From: Paenibacillus dokdonensis
GTDB taxonomy: Bacteria > Bacillota > Bacilli > Paenibacillales > Paenibacillaceae
DNA length: 64,000 bases
Direction: 5' to 3'
Assembly: GCF_004916975.1 (NCBI RefSeq)
Contig: NZ_STGQ01000001.1
Location: 1,946,993 to 2,010,992, forward strand
Shown here one piece after another: positions 34,403 through 43,380 of this stretch (its first letter is position 1; every line of letters starts with the position of its first letter). Under the pieces are notes generated by a model. That model was given only the letters and a program-made list of their open reading frames with translations, was not told the DNA's origin and did not search any database. Position numbers and translations under genes: made by a program.

Positions 34403-36364
34403 ATGGGGAAAAGGAACAAAACAATCGGATTGCTGGCTCATGTCGATGCGGGGAAAACGACTTTCGCGGAGCAGCTTCTCTATCATACAAACAGCATTCG
34501 CAGCCGGGGAAGGGTTGATCACAAGGATGCTTTTTTGGATAGCCATGATCTGGAACGAGCCCGCGGAATAACGATTTTTGCCGATCAAGCTGTGATGTCC
34601 TATGGGAATGCGGATTATTATCTGATCGATACTCCCGGGCATGTCGATTTCTCTGCCGAGATGGAGCGGGCATTGCAGGTGATGGACTATGCCGTCATCA
34701 TTATCAGCGCAGCAGAAGGAGTAGAAGGACATACCGAGACCGTATGGCAGCTTCTTCAGACATATGGCATACCCGTATTGTTTTTTATCAACAAAATTGA
34801 CCGGGAAGGAGCTGATGTGGCAGTTGTCATGGAAGAGATCCGGCTTCAATTGACTCCTGACGCTCTTCTCATTTCCGGCAGTTTAACAGAGAAGATTGCA
34901 CCAAATGTGCTTGAATTTGCCGCTGAGCGTGATGAAAATCTTTTGAACGCTTATTTGGAAGGGCAAGCTGAAGCGTCTATGGTTACTGAAACGATGGGTT
35001 CCTTAATGAAAAGTCGTCTGGTTTTTCCGGTGATGTCCGGTTCAGCCCTTCAGGATCAAGGTATTGACGAATTTCTTGCCAATTTGGAGTTGTTGACGGA
35101 GACAGCTTATGATACCTCCGGTTCCTTTGCTGCGCGGGTATTTAAAATACGACATGATCAGCAGGGAGTACGCCTAACCTTTATGAAGGTATTACAGGGC
35201 AAGCTGAATGTAAGGGATGAGCTTACATATGTAGACAGCAATGGAGAACTAAAGTGTGAGAAGATCACTTCCATTCGGGTATACAATGGAGAAAAGCATC
35301 TATCCACCGATGAGGCAGCAGCAGGGCAATTGATTGCAGTGACGGGAATATCCGGTGCTTCGGCTTCGGACGTCTTGGGTACACTGGAGGAGAAGATACC
35401 ATTTGAGCTTGTTCCTGCACTCCAATCCAAGGTTAAGTACGACCCGTCCATTCCGATTCGTGAAGTGCTTCGCTGTTTTCGGATATTGGATGCGGAGGAT
35501 CCTTCACTCGGCGTGATTTGGGATGAGGCTTTGCAGGAGCTTCATATTCACGTGATGGGTAAAATCCAACTGGAGGTACTGGCGAAGGTCGTTCTTGATC
35601 GTTTTCATCTCTCTGTTACCTTCGGCAAGCCGGAAATTTTATATAAAGAGACGATATCCAATGAGATGATCGGTTATGGCCACTTCGAGCCTCTGGGGCA
35701 TTATGCCGAGGTTCACTTACAGATTGGACCGGGTCCCGAGGGCAGCGGAGTAACATTTGTTAACCGCTGTCATCCAGATGATCTGAGTATCGGTTTGCAG
35801 AATCTGATCGGGCAACATGTGACGGAGAAGGATCATCGTGGTCTGCTAACAGGATCTCCCTTGACGGACATCATCGTGACGCTTTTGACGGGCCGCTCCC
35901 ATAACAAGCACACAACTGGCGGTGACTTCCGGGAAGCGACTATTCGGGCACTCAGGCAGGGTCTTGAGAAAGCGGATAATAAGCTGTTGGAGCCGTATTA
36001 CGCATTTAAGGTGAAAGTCGGATCGGATCATATCGGCAGGGTAATGTCGGATATACAGCAAGCGCAGGGCAGCTTTGAAGCTCCGGAAATCCATGGGGAT
36101 ACAGCGATCTTCAGCGGAGAGGCCCCTGTGGCTTCGTTCATGGATTATGCGGCGGTGCTGGCTTCGTTCACGAAAGGAAAGGGAGCTTTGACGCTGAGAC
36201 TGAGCGGCTACAAACCGTGCCGTTCATTCGAGAACATTATTGCCTCCAAAAATTACGATAAAAACGCCGATCCTGAATGCACATCCTCTTCCATCTTTTG
36301 CTCAAAAGGGAAAGCGTTTAGCGTTGCCTGGCATGAGGCGGAGGATTATATGATCAAGAGCTGA
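34403..36364 (+). CDS. TetM/EF-G-like ribosome-protection GTPase
   Basis: A 653-residue translational GTPase with an EF-G-like domain order. G-motifs: AHVDAGKTT (G1, about 12-20), RGITIFA (G2, about 54-60), DTPGHVD (G3, about 75-81) and NKIDREGAD (G4, about 129-137). Its length and C-terminus resemble tetracycline-resistance proteins (Tet(M) family) rather than EF-G, and the C-terminal region has 'KNYDKNADPECTSSSIFCSKG'. Whether it protects ribosomes from a drug or serves another ribosome rescue role is not shown. No typical mobile element is adjacent. The ribosome site is weak. Confidence 0.82.
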   Translation: MGKRNKTIGLLAHVDAGKTTFAEQLLYHTNSIRSRGRVDHKDAFLDSHDLERARGITIFADQAVMSYGNADYYLIDTPGHVDFSAEMERALQVMDYAVIIISAAEGVEGHTETVWQLLQTYGIPVLFFINKIDREGADVAVVMEEIRLQLTPDALLISGSLTEKIAPNVLEFAAERDENLLNAYLEGQAEASMVTETMGSLMKSRLVFPVMSGSALQDQGIDEFLANLELLTETAYDTSGSFAARVFKIRHDQQGVRLTFMKVLQGKLNVRDELTYVDSNGELKCEKITSIRVYNGEKHLSTDEAAAGQLIAVTGISGASASDVLGTLEEKIPFELVPALQSKVKYDPSIPIREVLRCFRILDAEDPSLGVIWDEALQELHIHVMGKIQLEVLAKVVLDRFHLSVTFGKPEILYKETISNEMIGYGHFEPLGHYAEVHLQIGPGPEGSGVTFVNRCHPDDLSIGLQNLIGQHVTEKDHRGLLTGSPLTDIIVTLLTGRSHNKHTTGGDFREATIRALRQGLEKADNKLLEPYYAFKVKVGSDHIGRVMSDIQQAQGSFEAPEIHGDTAIFSGEAPVASFMDYAAVLASFTKGKGALTLRLSGYKPCRSFENIIASKNYDKNADPECTSSSIFCSKGKAFSVAWHEAEDYMIKS

Positions 36365-36395
36365 AAATTCATAGTTAGTGACTTCACGAAAAAGA

Positions 36396-36428
36396 GAGCG
36401 GGTCACCATCATTTGGTGAACCACTCCC
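36396..36428. terminator. possible terminator between converging genes
   Basis: GAGCGGGTCACC pairs with GGTGAACCACTC in 10 of 12 positions across ATCATTT, followed by a few T, between the TetM-like gene and the pentapeptide-repeat gene. Confidence 0.5.
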
Positions 36429-36459
36429 TTTTAATATGTTCATTTTTTAATTTCCCGAT

Positions 36460-37332
36460 TTATTGGGCTGTGATCCAGTGTGATGGGCGTGTGAGAGAAG
36501 ACGGCAGTTTAGTGCTGGCGTCGCCTTTCGCTGAATTAATCTGGGCTTGGGTAAGAAAAATGCTTCCGGTGAGATCGGCACCCTTGAGGTCTGCGTCCCG
36601 GAGATCTGCTCCAATGAGATCAGTCACTCTCAAATCAGCGCCTCTGAGATCAGCGGCAATTAGATAGGCACCCCGGAAGCTTTGATACCGGAGATCAGCA
36701 CTTCTCAGCTTGGCCCCGATGAGATCCGCTCCACGAGACTGGATCTTTTTTTGATGTCTCAAAGATCCTTTATGCTTATTCCGGGCGTCATCTCTTACAA
36801 GCTCGCTTGACCGAAGGAGAAGAGTATTAATTTCAGCACGGTATACCGATATATTGATTTCCAAGAGGGATTCAGGATTCATCTGTGTGAGACGATCTGT
36901 CTCTTCAAGTGCTAAACGAAGATCATCAAAGATCGGCCTTGCAGGCTGCAATGTTAATGCTTCTGTCAAATACCATAACAGCTCGTGAAGCTGCCACATG
37001 ATCGGAAACACAGCAAACATTTGCTTCGCAGTTTCTGGAGCTTGGCGCCAGTCACGCCCTTCGTAAGTTATGTGCGAAACCTTCTGTCCCGCGCCGAAGC
37101 AGTCATAAACCGTACAACCGCGCATCCCTCGTTGTCTGAGACTGTTGTGTACGCTGCAGCGGAAGTCTGATTGCAGGTTATTGCAGGGAGTCCCTGCATC
37201 TTTGTCAAAAGCAAAGTCCGACGAAGATGAAAAGGGAAGAGCAGCGCAGCACAGACCGAAGCAGTTTTCACAATCAGCATGCAGATGGCTTCGATCCTGC
37301 GGATGATCTGAATATTCATGAATCCTAGACAT
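36460..37332 (-). CDS. pentapeptide-repeat protein with cysteine-rich N-terminus
   Basis: A 290-residue protein. The C-terminal part (about residues 205-270) is a run of A(D/N)LxG-type pentapeptides (GADLIGAKLRSADLRYQ, RGAYLIAADLRGADL, LIGADLRDADLKGADL), giving a right-handed beta helix. The N-terminal 85 residues hold ten or so cysteines (CENCFGLCC, TPCNNLQ, FRCSVH, GCTVYDCFG), suggesting metal or iron-sulfur binding. Pentapeptide-repeat proteins can mimic DNA and protect gyrase, but the family is diverse. It is not a domain pair I recognise. AAAGGAG precedes the ATG by a long spacer. Confidence 0.85.
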   Translation of the reverse strand: MSRIHEYSDHPQDRSHLHADCENCFGLCCAALPFSSSSDFAFDKDAGTPCNNLQSDFRCSVHNSLRQRGMRGCTVYDCFGAGQKVSHITYEGRDWRQAPETAKQMFAVFPIMWQLHELLWYLTEALTLQPARPIFDDLRLALEETDRLTQMNPESLLEINISVYRAEINTLLLRSSELVRDDARNKHKGSLRHQKKIQSRGADLIGAKLRSADLRYQSFRGAYLIAADLRGADLRVTDLIGADLRDADLKGADLTGSIFLTQAQINSAKGDASTKLPSSLTRPSHWITAQ

Positions 37333-37560
37333 AAGTTTGTGAAATCTCCTTTGATTCTTTATCGTCTTATGAATGAATGGGATAGTCTAATTTAAAAATA
37401 AAAATTGGCAGTCTCCCAGATACTTTTTTAATATAATTATATTTTACAATAAGTAAATATCAAGCAGGTACTACTTTAACCGGTGAAAATCATATCTAGC
37501 TTAATTAATAATTGAAATGAAGATGACTCCCATACCTGGATCGACAAACAAGTATTTGCC

Positions 37561-37610
37561 AAATATAGAATAATCTCTTAAACTATCATTAGTACGGTCG
37601 TTCTATATTT
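37561..37610. repeat. 10-bp perfect inverted repeat upstream of the glycosyltransferase
   Basis: AAATATAGAA (37561-37570) and TTCTATATTT (37601-37610) are perfect inverted copies with 30 bases between, in the 300-base AT-rich gap before the glycosyltransferase. Nothing else is evident in 37333-37645. It may be a regulatory site. Confidence 0.4.
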
Positions 37611-37644
37611 CGATTCCCTATTTATTTCTGCAAGGAATCCGTTT

Positions 37645-38832
37645 TTGGTTGTTGAGATTAGAACGAACGTTCAATTTATTCGAAAGTGGTGGATGATATT
37701 GAATGGAGTGTACTGGATACTAGGTGGATTGAATGTGTTAATGTGGGGTATCATTGCGGTTATTTTTACAGCTAAAGTAAGAGGAATTGGTGCATTACAT
37801 CAAACGCAGGAGAAAATGGACGGAGAACAGCCGATGATTTCTGTCATCATTGCTGCCAGGAATGAACAGAAGGCGCTGGAGCGCTGTGTTTTATCTTTGA
37901 TAAACCAAACATATCCGCGACTGGAGGTTATTGTTGTCAATGATCGTTCTGATGATTCCACAGGTGAGATCATAGCAAGGCTGGCAGGAACTTATTCAAA
38001 CGTAAAGGGTATTGAAATTAGTGAACTGCCGGAACAATGGATGGGGAAAAGCCATGCGTTACTCCAGGGAACGAAGCAAGCAGAAGGGGAATGGCTGCTC
38101 TTTACGGATGCCGATATCCTTTTTCACCCGCACTGTATAGCCAAGGCAGTTACTTATACTGAGCAACATGGGCTCGATCATTTAACGATGATTCCTGATT
38201 TTGAAAGACCTCACGTATTCTCCAAATGGTACGCTGCCTTTATTTTCATGAGTGCTTCATCATTCGGTCAGCTATGGAGGATTAAAGATCCCAAATCACC
38301 GCAATCACTGGGAGTAGGGGCATTTAACTTCGTTAAACGGGATGTGTATGAACAGATTGGAACCCATGCCGAGTTTTCATACATTACAACAGATGACGCA
38401 GCACTTGGAAAAAGAGTCAAACAGGCAGGATACCGCCAGGATGCGATCTATGGAACCCGGATGATAGGCGTCTGGAACTGGTATGAGAGCCTGAAACAGC
38501 TCATTGGTAGTGTCGAGAAATCGGTATTTAGCTATAAGAATGCAATCATCACTACCATTTCCTGTCTTCTGACGATGATTTATCCTTGGATTGGCTTGTT
38601 TGTGGGTCCGCTTTCTGCGAGAATTCTGTGCGCGGTAAGTCTAGTATCTGTATTCTGGCTTTATTTTATATATTCAAGGCATTCAGGCAGCGGGTTCTGG
38701 TATGGAATTGCTCATCCTTTCGTTGGCTTGTTTTTGATTATAGGGGGATTACGAGGAGCTTTTAACGCTCAACGTAGTGGAGGCATGACATGGCGGGGAA
38801 CGACATATGATCGTACGAATCTGAAAGCATGA
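37645..38832 (+). CDS. family 2-like glycosyltransferase with membrane segments
   Basis: A 395-residue membrane-associated glycosyltransferase. A GT-A domain spans about 60-280: VIIAARNEQKALERCVLSL, then VVNDRSDDSTGEI, LLFTDADILFHP (the DxD-type motif) and 'ITTDDAALGKRVKQAGYR'. One N-terminal and two or three C-terminal hydrophobic segments flank it. The start is uncertain: TTG 37645 has AAGGA at eight bases, whereas ATG 37693 and TTG 37699 are in frame and closer to GGTGG. It resembles the HpnB-type enzymes that act on hopanoids or lipids; substrate unknown. Confidence 0.82.
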   Translation: MVVEIRTNVQFIRKWWMILNGVYWILGGLNVLMWGIIAVIFTAKVRGIGALHQTQEKMDGEQPMISVIIAARNEQKALERCVLSLINQTYPRLEVIVVNDRSDDSTGEIIARLAGTYSNVKGIEISELPEQWMGKSHALLQGTKQAEGEWLLFTDADILFHPHCIAKAVTYTEQHGLDHLTMIPDFERPHVFSKWYAAFIFMSASSFGQLWRIKDPKSPQSLGVGAFNFVKRDVYEQIGTHAEFSYITTDDAALGKRVKQAGYRQDAIYGTRMIGVWNWYESLKQLIGSVEKSVFSYKNAIITTISCLLTMIYPWIGLFVGPLSARILCAVSLVSVFWLYFIYSRHSGSGFWYGIAHPFVGLFLIIGGLRGAFNAQRSGGMTWRGTTYDRTNLKA

Positions 38833-38906
38833 TCAAGGAGATTCATGCAGACTTCAGCTTAGTTGATGAAGGAATTGGTGCTTTTGTTACGTATATTAAT
38901 AAATAG
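38829..38906 (+). CDS. possible small coupled open frame
   Basis: A 25-residue frame (start MIKEIHADFSLVDEGI) begins at an ATG overlapping the stop of the glycosyltransferase (ATGA) and ends before the next gene. It has no clear ribosome site. It may be a coupled peptide or the remnant of a longer gene. I do not recognise it. Confidence 0.25.
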   Translation: MIKEIHADFSLVDEGIGAFVTYINK

Positions 38907-38936
38907 AATTCAGCGTTTGAAGTAACATATTCTGAG

Positions 38937-40079
38937 GTGAGCCCAATAGAAAACTTTTTTGAAACAGAAGAAGGAGTACATATTGATCCTGCTTTTCTCC
39001 AATCGCTCATTCAGAGAATGTCAGATTCTGATGAAATGCAGCTAATGTCATGGAATTGCAAACCGATTGGAAAAAGCAAAGAAGAAAGCGCGGTATTCAG
39101 AGTCTGCTGCCATCTTTCTAATAATGAACAAACATCCGCATGTACCCTGATACTTAAGATTTTAAAGAAGGATTCGTCAAGAGATCAGGAAAGTCATTAC
39201 TTTTATTGGAAACGAGAAGCTTTAGTATATCGTTCTGGTATTATGGACCGATTGCCGCGGGTTATATGCGCTCCTAAATGCTACGCAGTGACAGAGAAGG
39301 ATGACGGAAGTCAGTGGGTTTGGCTGGAGGATATTGATTTTGAATCAATGCAGCATGACTGGACATTAACCCACCAACAAAAAACGGCCCGATTACTTGG
39401 ATCGTTTAATGGGGCTTATTTGTCAGGTACACCAGTTCCGGCTGAAAACTTTTTGTGCCATCACTGGATGCGTTCCTGGGTAGAGGCTTGTAGTGCTTAT
39501 TCCAGGCCTTTTGAGAGGCAACAAAAGATATGGGATACTAACATGACTGAATGGAACGGCAAGGATGACATGTGGACAAGCTATGTGAGCAGCCTATCCC
39601 GGATGAACGGTTTACTGGAAAATTTGGATTTACTGCCCCGCGTTTTCGCACATCAGGATGTCCATTGGGATAACATATTCATGAAGCAAGAAGGCGGCAT
39701 TACTTCACTGATTGCGATTGACTGGCAGTTCGCAAGTGTCTCTGGAATTGGGGAAGACCTTGGCCGAATGTTCGGGTATGCATTAATGAAAAACAAAATA
39801 CCGATCAGCAGTTTAGAGGAATATAAGGAATCAATATTTGAAAGCTATGTACAAGGTTTACGCGATGCGGGATGGAAAGGAAATTCTGATCTGGCCCGCT
39901 TCGGATTTAACGTGTCGGCGGGACTCCGGTTCGTGCTGGGCATGGATAAGCTATTTACAGGTCTTGAAAGAGGTGACACAAACCGAAGTGTAGAATTGGG
40001 TCATCATATAGATGTCATCCAAGCGCTGCTTGGTATGGTTGATGAAGCTTGGAAGCTCATTGAAGAAAATATGCCTTGA
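38937..40079 (+). CDS. aminoglycoside-phosphotransferase-like kinase
   Basis: A 380-residue protein kinase-like phosphotransferase. The C-lobe has the APH-family catalytic motif HQDVHWDNIFMK (about residues 240-251, catalytic Asp in the HxDxxxxN pattern) and the metal-binding IDWQFAS (about 262-268). It starts at GTG 38937, with a weak ribosome site. Such enzymes phosphorylate antibiotics or small molecules, and many have unknown substrates. It follows the glycosyltransferase by about 100 bases. A hairpin overlapping its stop ends transcription. Confidence 0.82.
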   Translation: MSPIENFFETEEGVHIDPAFLQSLIQRMSDSDEMQLMSWNCKPIGKSKEESAVFRVCCHLSNNEQTSACTLILKILKKDSSRDQESHYFYWKREALVYRSGIMDRLPRVICAPKCYAVTEKDDGSQWVWLEDIDFESMQHDWTLTHQQKTARLLGSFNGAYLSGTPVPAENFLCHHWMRSWVEACSAYSRPFERQQKIWDTNMTEWNGKDDMWTSYVSSLSRMNGLLENLDLLPRVFAHQDVHWDNIFMKQEGGITSLIAIDWQFASVSGIGEDLGRMFGYALMKNKIPISSLEEYKESIFESYVQGLRDAGWKGNSDLARFGFNVSAGLRFVLGMDKLFTGLERGDTNRSVELGHHIDVIQALLGMVDEAWKLIEENMP

Positions 40080-40102
40080 GGGTTAATTCCTCAAGGTTTT
40101 TT
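40074..40102 (+). terminator. terminator overlapping the stop codon of the kinase gene
   Basis: CCTTGAGG pairs with CCTCAAGG across TTAATT and is followed by six T. Confidence 0.85.
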
Positions 40103-40152
40103 CATGCGAGACATTATGTATGCGGTTACATATATTTCTTAATGAAATTAGC

Positions 40153-40181
40153 TTGACGAACAATGTGCTAACCGTTAATAT
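40153..40181 (+). promoter_or_regulatory. promoter of the MarR/MFS operon
   Basis: TTGACG (40153-40158) and TAATAT (40176-40181) are separated by 17 bases, giving a strong vegetative-type promoter 120 bases before the MarR start. Confidence 0.7.
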
Positions 40182-40183
40182 TG

Positions 40184-40204
40184 CTTAAGTATTTAATATT
40201 TAAG
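40184..40204 (+). promoter_or_regulatory. probable MarR operator palindrome
   Basis: A 21-base AT-rich palindrome (CTTAAGTATT...AATATTTAAG, eight of ten pairs) lies directly after the -10 element, where a MarR repressor would control its own transcription. Confidence 0.5.
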
Positions 40205-40303
40205 TTACTTACTAGTTAAGTGGTTATTATATTAATCCTAATCATTTAGCTTCTCAACATATTAAAAAAGATATCGTTTTCCAAAGCTAAGGAGGGTTTT
40301 AGT

Positions 40304-40747
40304 TTGGCTAAGAGCGAACTGCTGTTTGAAGTTTCGGCAATGTTCCGTACGTTGTTGAAAAATCTATCGCAGGAATGGAACAAAAAAAGTGCAAAAACCT
40401 ACAGTCTGACTTTTCCTCAATTTCAAGTCCTATATACGCTGAAAATACGCGGCTCTCTAAAAGTATCTGAACTGGCAGAAGCGTTAGCGTTAACATCACC
40501 AGCCATTACAAGCCTTACAGATAAGCTCATTGCTGCGGGCTATGTACAGAGAGAACGTGCCGAAGAAGATCGTAGAGTGGTGTATACCATGATTACGGAA
40601 AAAGGGTATGAAATTATCGCTAAGATTGCAGAGGATCAAAAAGAAATGATTCAAGTGTTTTTCAATATGTTATCGGAGGAAGATATACAGCATTTGAGAA
40701 GAATATTCTCATCCATGCTTTTGGATATAGATCATAACGACATATAG
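40304..40747 (+). CDS. MarR-family transcriptional regulator
   Basis: A 147-residue winged-helix repressor. 'TFPQFQVLYTLKIRGSLKVSELAEALALTSPAITSLTDKLIAAGYVQRERAEEDRRVVYTMITEKG' (split: SPAITSLTDKLIAAGYV and RAEEDRRVVYTMITEKG) is the classic MarR DNA-binding and wing motif. It begins at TTG 40304 after GGAGGG. It is 16 bases upstream of an MFS exporter, so the usual model is a ligand-released repressor of efflux. Its own promoter carries an operator-like palindrome. Confidence 0.93.
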   Translation: MAKSELLFEVSAMFRTLLKNLSQEWNKKSAKTYSLTFPQFQVLYTLKIRGSLKVSELAEALALTSPAITSLTDKLIAAGYVQRERAEEDRRVVYTMITEKGYEIIAKIAEDQKEMIQVFFNMLSEEDIQHLRRIFSSMLLDIDHNDI

Positions 40748-40763
40748 AGGTGAAGCAGAAAGA

Positions 40764-42392
40764 ATGGAGCATTTAACACTTAAACGCAAAGTAACGATCA
40801 TGATCGCGGTCATGGCTGCGATGTTTTTTGCCGCAATCAACCAGACGATTACGAGTACGGCAATGCCGCGGATTATCGCGATTCTTGATGGTATGGACTA
40901 CTATACATGGACCATTAATATTTATTTGCTGACATCCACGATCGCGACCATCCTGGTCGGTAAGCTGTCAGATATGTTTGGACGTAAGCCTTTTATTCTT
41001 ATAGGTATATTAATCTTCATGTTAGGGGCGTTCTTGACAGGTACGTCAACAGACGTCTACCAGTTTATTATTTACCGTGGTATACAAGGTATAGGCGCAG
41101 GTATCATTCAGTCGACTGCCTTCACAGCCGTTGGTGATTTGTTCCCGCCGCGTGAACGTGGTAAGTGGATGGGGCTTATGACGGCCGTGTTCGGCTTCTC
41201 AAGCGTACTTGGGCCAACACTAGGCGGTTATCTGGTCGATCATATTGATTGGCACTGGCTGTTCTGGATCTTCCTCCCGCTGGGTATTGTAGCATTCGTT
41301 ATGATTATGATGCTGTTTCCTAAGGTTGACCGTAAGCGAGGGCAAAGCATTGATTATCTCGGCTCGCTCTTCCTGACAACCACGATTGTTCCGCTGCTGC
41401 TCGCATTCTCTTGGGCAGGTACAGAACATCCTTGGGGTTCATGGCAAATTCTTAGTCTTCTTGGCGGTTCAGTCGTATCCGCAATCATTTTCATTATCAT
41501 TGAGAATTATGTGAAGGAACCAATCCTTCCACTGCATTTATTTAAAAATAGCGTTGTAACGATCTCGAATATCATCGGCTTTATTATGAACTTTGGACTC
41601 ATGGGCGCGATGATTTATATCTCTTTCTATGTACAGGGAGTCTTGGCAATTTCACCGACCTATGCAGGTTATGTAACCCTGCCAATGTCGATCTGTATGG
41701 TGGTGACCAGTGCCATTACAGGTCAGCTGATCGCAAAAACGGGCAAATATAAGCGTTTTGCGTTGATCGGAATGCCAATCATGATTGTTGGTATGGCAAT
41801 TATGATCTTTATGAATAACTTAGGACTCACCATAGTCAGCTTGGTCGTATTCGGTGTTGGTCTTGGTCTCGGGATGCCGGTCTTCTCCCTGGCTACGCAA
41901 AATGCCGTATCACATAAAGAGCTTGGTGTTGTTACAGCATCCTCTCAGCTCTTCCGTAACCTGGGTGGTACGATTGGTATCGCAGTCATGGGTACAGTGA
42001 TGTCGAACAGCCTGACCAAGAATTTGAAGGAAGCTTTACAATCGCCTACTGCACCAGACTTCAGTAAAGTGGATCCTCAAGTGGCTCAGAATATGCTGTC
42101 ATTCGCCAATCCGCAGACGCTGATGAACAAACCTCTGGTAGAAAAGACGGAAGCAAGCCTGCCTGCGGAAGCGAAAACGCTGTTCATCCAGATGATCGAT
42201 AGTATCCGTGATGCGCTTGGCAGTACACTTTCCACTGTTTTCTTGACAGGAACGGTAGTTTTGTTTGTTGCGCTTATACTCGTATTTTTCCTCAAAGAGC
42301 TGCCGCTTCGTTCAACGAATCAGGCTCCAGCAGCTGAAGGTTCAACTGGCGATGTTAACGTGAATCAAGGCAAGGCATTAACTGCCGAGTAA
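40764..42392 (+). CDS. MFS drug exporter, DHA2 (14-helix) family
   Basis: A 542-residue membrane transporter. The N-terminal half has the antiporter signature 'LVGKLSDMFGRKPFILIGILIFMLGAFLTGTS' (split: GKLSDMFGRKPF), and the length with about 14 hydrophobic segments suits the DHA2/EmrB-QacA group. The extracytoplasmic loop near residues 425-475 (MSNSLTKNLKEAL...LPAEAKTLF) is typical. It probably exports toxic compounds by proton antiport. It is cotranscribed with the MarR gene, and GAGGTG precedes its ATG. Confidence 0.93.
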   Translation: MEHLTLKRKVTIMIAVMAAMFFAAINQTITSTAMPRIIAILDGMDYYTWTINIYLLTSTIATILVGKLSDMFGRKPFILIGILIFMLGAFLTGTSTDVYQFIIYRGIQGIGAGIIQSTAFTAVGDLFPPRERGKWMGLMTAVFGFSSVLGPTLGGYLVDHIDWHWLFWIFLPLGIVAFVMIMMLFPKVDRKRGQSIDYLGSLFLTTTIVPLLLAFSWAGTEHPWGSWQILSLLGGSVVSAIIFIIIENYVKEPILPLHLFKNSVVTISNIIGFIMNFGLMGAMIYISFYVQGVLAISPTYAGYVTLPMSICMVVTSAITGQLIAKTGKYKRFALIGMPIMIVGMAIMIFMNNLGLTIVSLVVFGVGLGLGMPVFSLATQNAVSHKELGVVTASSQLFRNLGGTIGIAVMGTVMSNSLTKNLKEALQSPTAPDFSKVDPQVAQNMLSFANPQTLMNKPLVEKTEASLPAEAKTLFIQMIDSIRDALGSTLSTVFLTGTVVLFVALILVFFLKELPLRSTNQAPAAEGSTGDVNVNQGKALTAE

Positions 42393-42415
42393 CACCATAT
42401 TTAAGCGTAAATCAT

Positions 42416-42446
42416 GCCCCGGGCAGCACTGCTGCTTGGGGTTTTT
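42416..42446 (+). terminator. terminator after the efflux gene
   Basis: CCCCGGGCAGC pairs with GCTGCTTGGGG and is followed by five T. Confidence 0.8.
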
Positions 42447-42502
42447 CGTGTTATACAAGTAAAAATATCTAGTGAGTGGAATCATGACTTGGAACAAAAT
42501 GG

Positions 42503-42531
42503 TTGACATTCGAATAAGGTAAATCTATAAT
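42503..42531 (+). promoter_or_regulatory. consensus promoter of the NAD regulator gene
   Basis: TTGACA (42503-42508), 17 bases, then TATAAT (42526-42531): both elements are perfect consensus. The NrtR-box candidate starts six bases later. Confidence 0.9.
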
Positions 42532-42536
42532 ACAAT

Positions 42537-42556
42537 TAACAAAACGTTAAATGTTA
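42537..42556 (+). promoter_or_regulatory. candidate NrtR operator before nrtR
   Basis: TAACA-n10-TGTTA, containing GTTAAATGTTA, overlaps the transcription start. The same pattern with identical inner GTTAAATGTTA occurs before pncA. A repeat of AACGTTAA at 42543 and 42563 extends the site. Confidence 0.65.
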
Positions 42557-42587
42557 AATAAAAACGTTAAGAAATGAGCGAGGTCAA

Positions 42588-43364
42588 ATGTCCAACGAAC
42601 AAGCGCTAAAGCAATACGATATTAAGAAATATAAAACCCCGGATGGTTATACTTCAGATATCGCTGTATTTACCATCGTGTCGACAAGAATGGAAACATT
42701 CAAACCGCCTGTTATGGATCTGAAAATTATGCTTATCAAGCGCAGCATGGTGGATAGTGAAGGACGTCCCAATATTGAAGCAGGCAAATGGGCATTACCG
42801 GGAGGGTTTGTTGATCCGAATGAATCCGCTTTTCAATCCGCACAAAGAGAATTAAGAGAAGAGACAGGCGTCGATCACATTCATCTCGAGCATTTTGGAG
42901 TGTACGATACACCCGGTAGAGATCCAAGAGGTTGGATTATCTCTAATGCTCACTTTGCGATCGTACCAGAACATCAAATAGCGAAACGTGAAGCGAGTGA
43001 TGATGCCAGTGAGGTGGAACTCTTTTCGGTCGAAAATGTGTTAAATTTTGATCTCGCTTTTGATCATGCACAAATCATCCAGGATGCGATTCAAGTGATT
43101 CGCCAGAAGCTGCTTGAGTCCACAGTCGCCAAAGAATTTTTACCTGCAGAATTTACGTACTCGGAGCTGCAAGCCGTTTTGCTAACCGTTACAAACGAGT
43201 CCGCGATTGCCTTGGATGCCGCATTTGCCAGAAAAATCAAATCATTGCCTTTCATTCAAGAAATAATAGGTAAAAAGACAACAAGAACATCGAAAAAGCC
43301 GACGCAGTTATACCGTTTTATAGATATGGAAGTGAATAACTCCATTTACCACGCCAAAAAGTAA
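42588..43364 (+). CDS. nrtR: NrtR-type NAD-metabolism regulator (Nudix domain plus winged helix)
   Basis: A 258-residue protein. An N-terminal Nudix domain (about 30-145) has the box GGFVDPNESAFQSAQRELREETG (about residues 71-93; split here: GGFVDPNESAF, RELREETG), and the rest is a C-terminal winged helix (about 165-250: 'EFTYSELQAVLLTVTNESAIALDAAFARKIKSLPFIQE'). NrtR regulators bind operators of NAD genes and are released by ADP-ribose. The Nudix box is complete (REx2EE), so hydrolase activity may also be kept. It stands just before a NAD salvage block and has its own operator-like site. Confidence 0.9.
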   Translation: MSNEQALKQYDIKKYKTPDGYTSDIAVFTIVSTRMETFKPPVMDLKIMLIKRSMVDSEGRPNIEAGKWALPGGFVDPNESAFQSAQRELREETGVDHIHLEHFGVYDTPGRDPRGWIISNAHFAIVPEHQIAKREASDDASEVELFSVENVLNFDLAFDHAQIIQDAIQVIRQKLLESTVAKEFLPAEFTYSELQAVLLTVTNESAIALDAAFARKIKSLPFIQEIIGKKTTRTSKKPTQLYRFIDMEVNNSIYHAKK

Positions 43365-43380
43365 TTTTTGATTTTATATC

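Noticed and set aside
42543-42570. Direct repeat of AACGTTAA as a separate element
   Set aside because: It overlaps the NrtR-box candidate and is better explained as an extension of that site.
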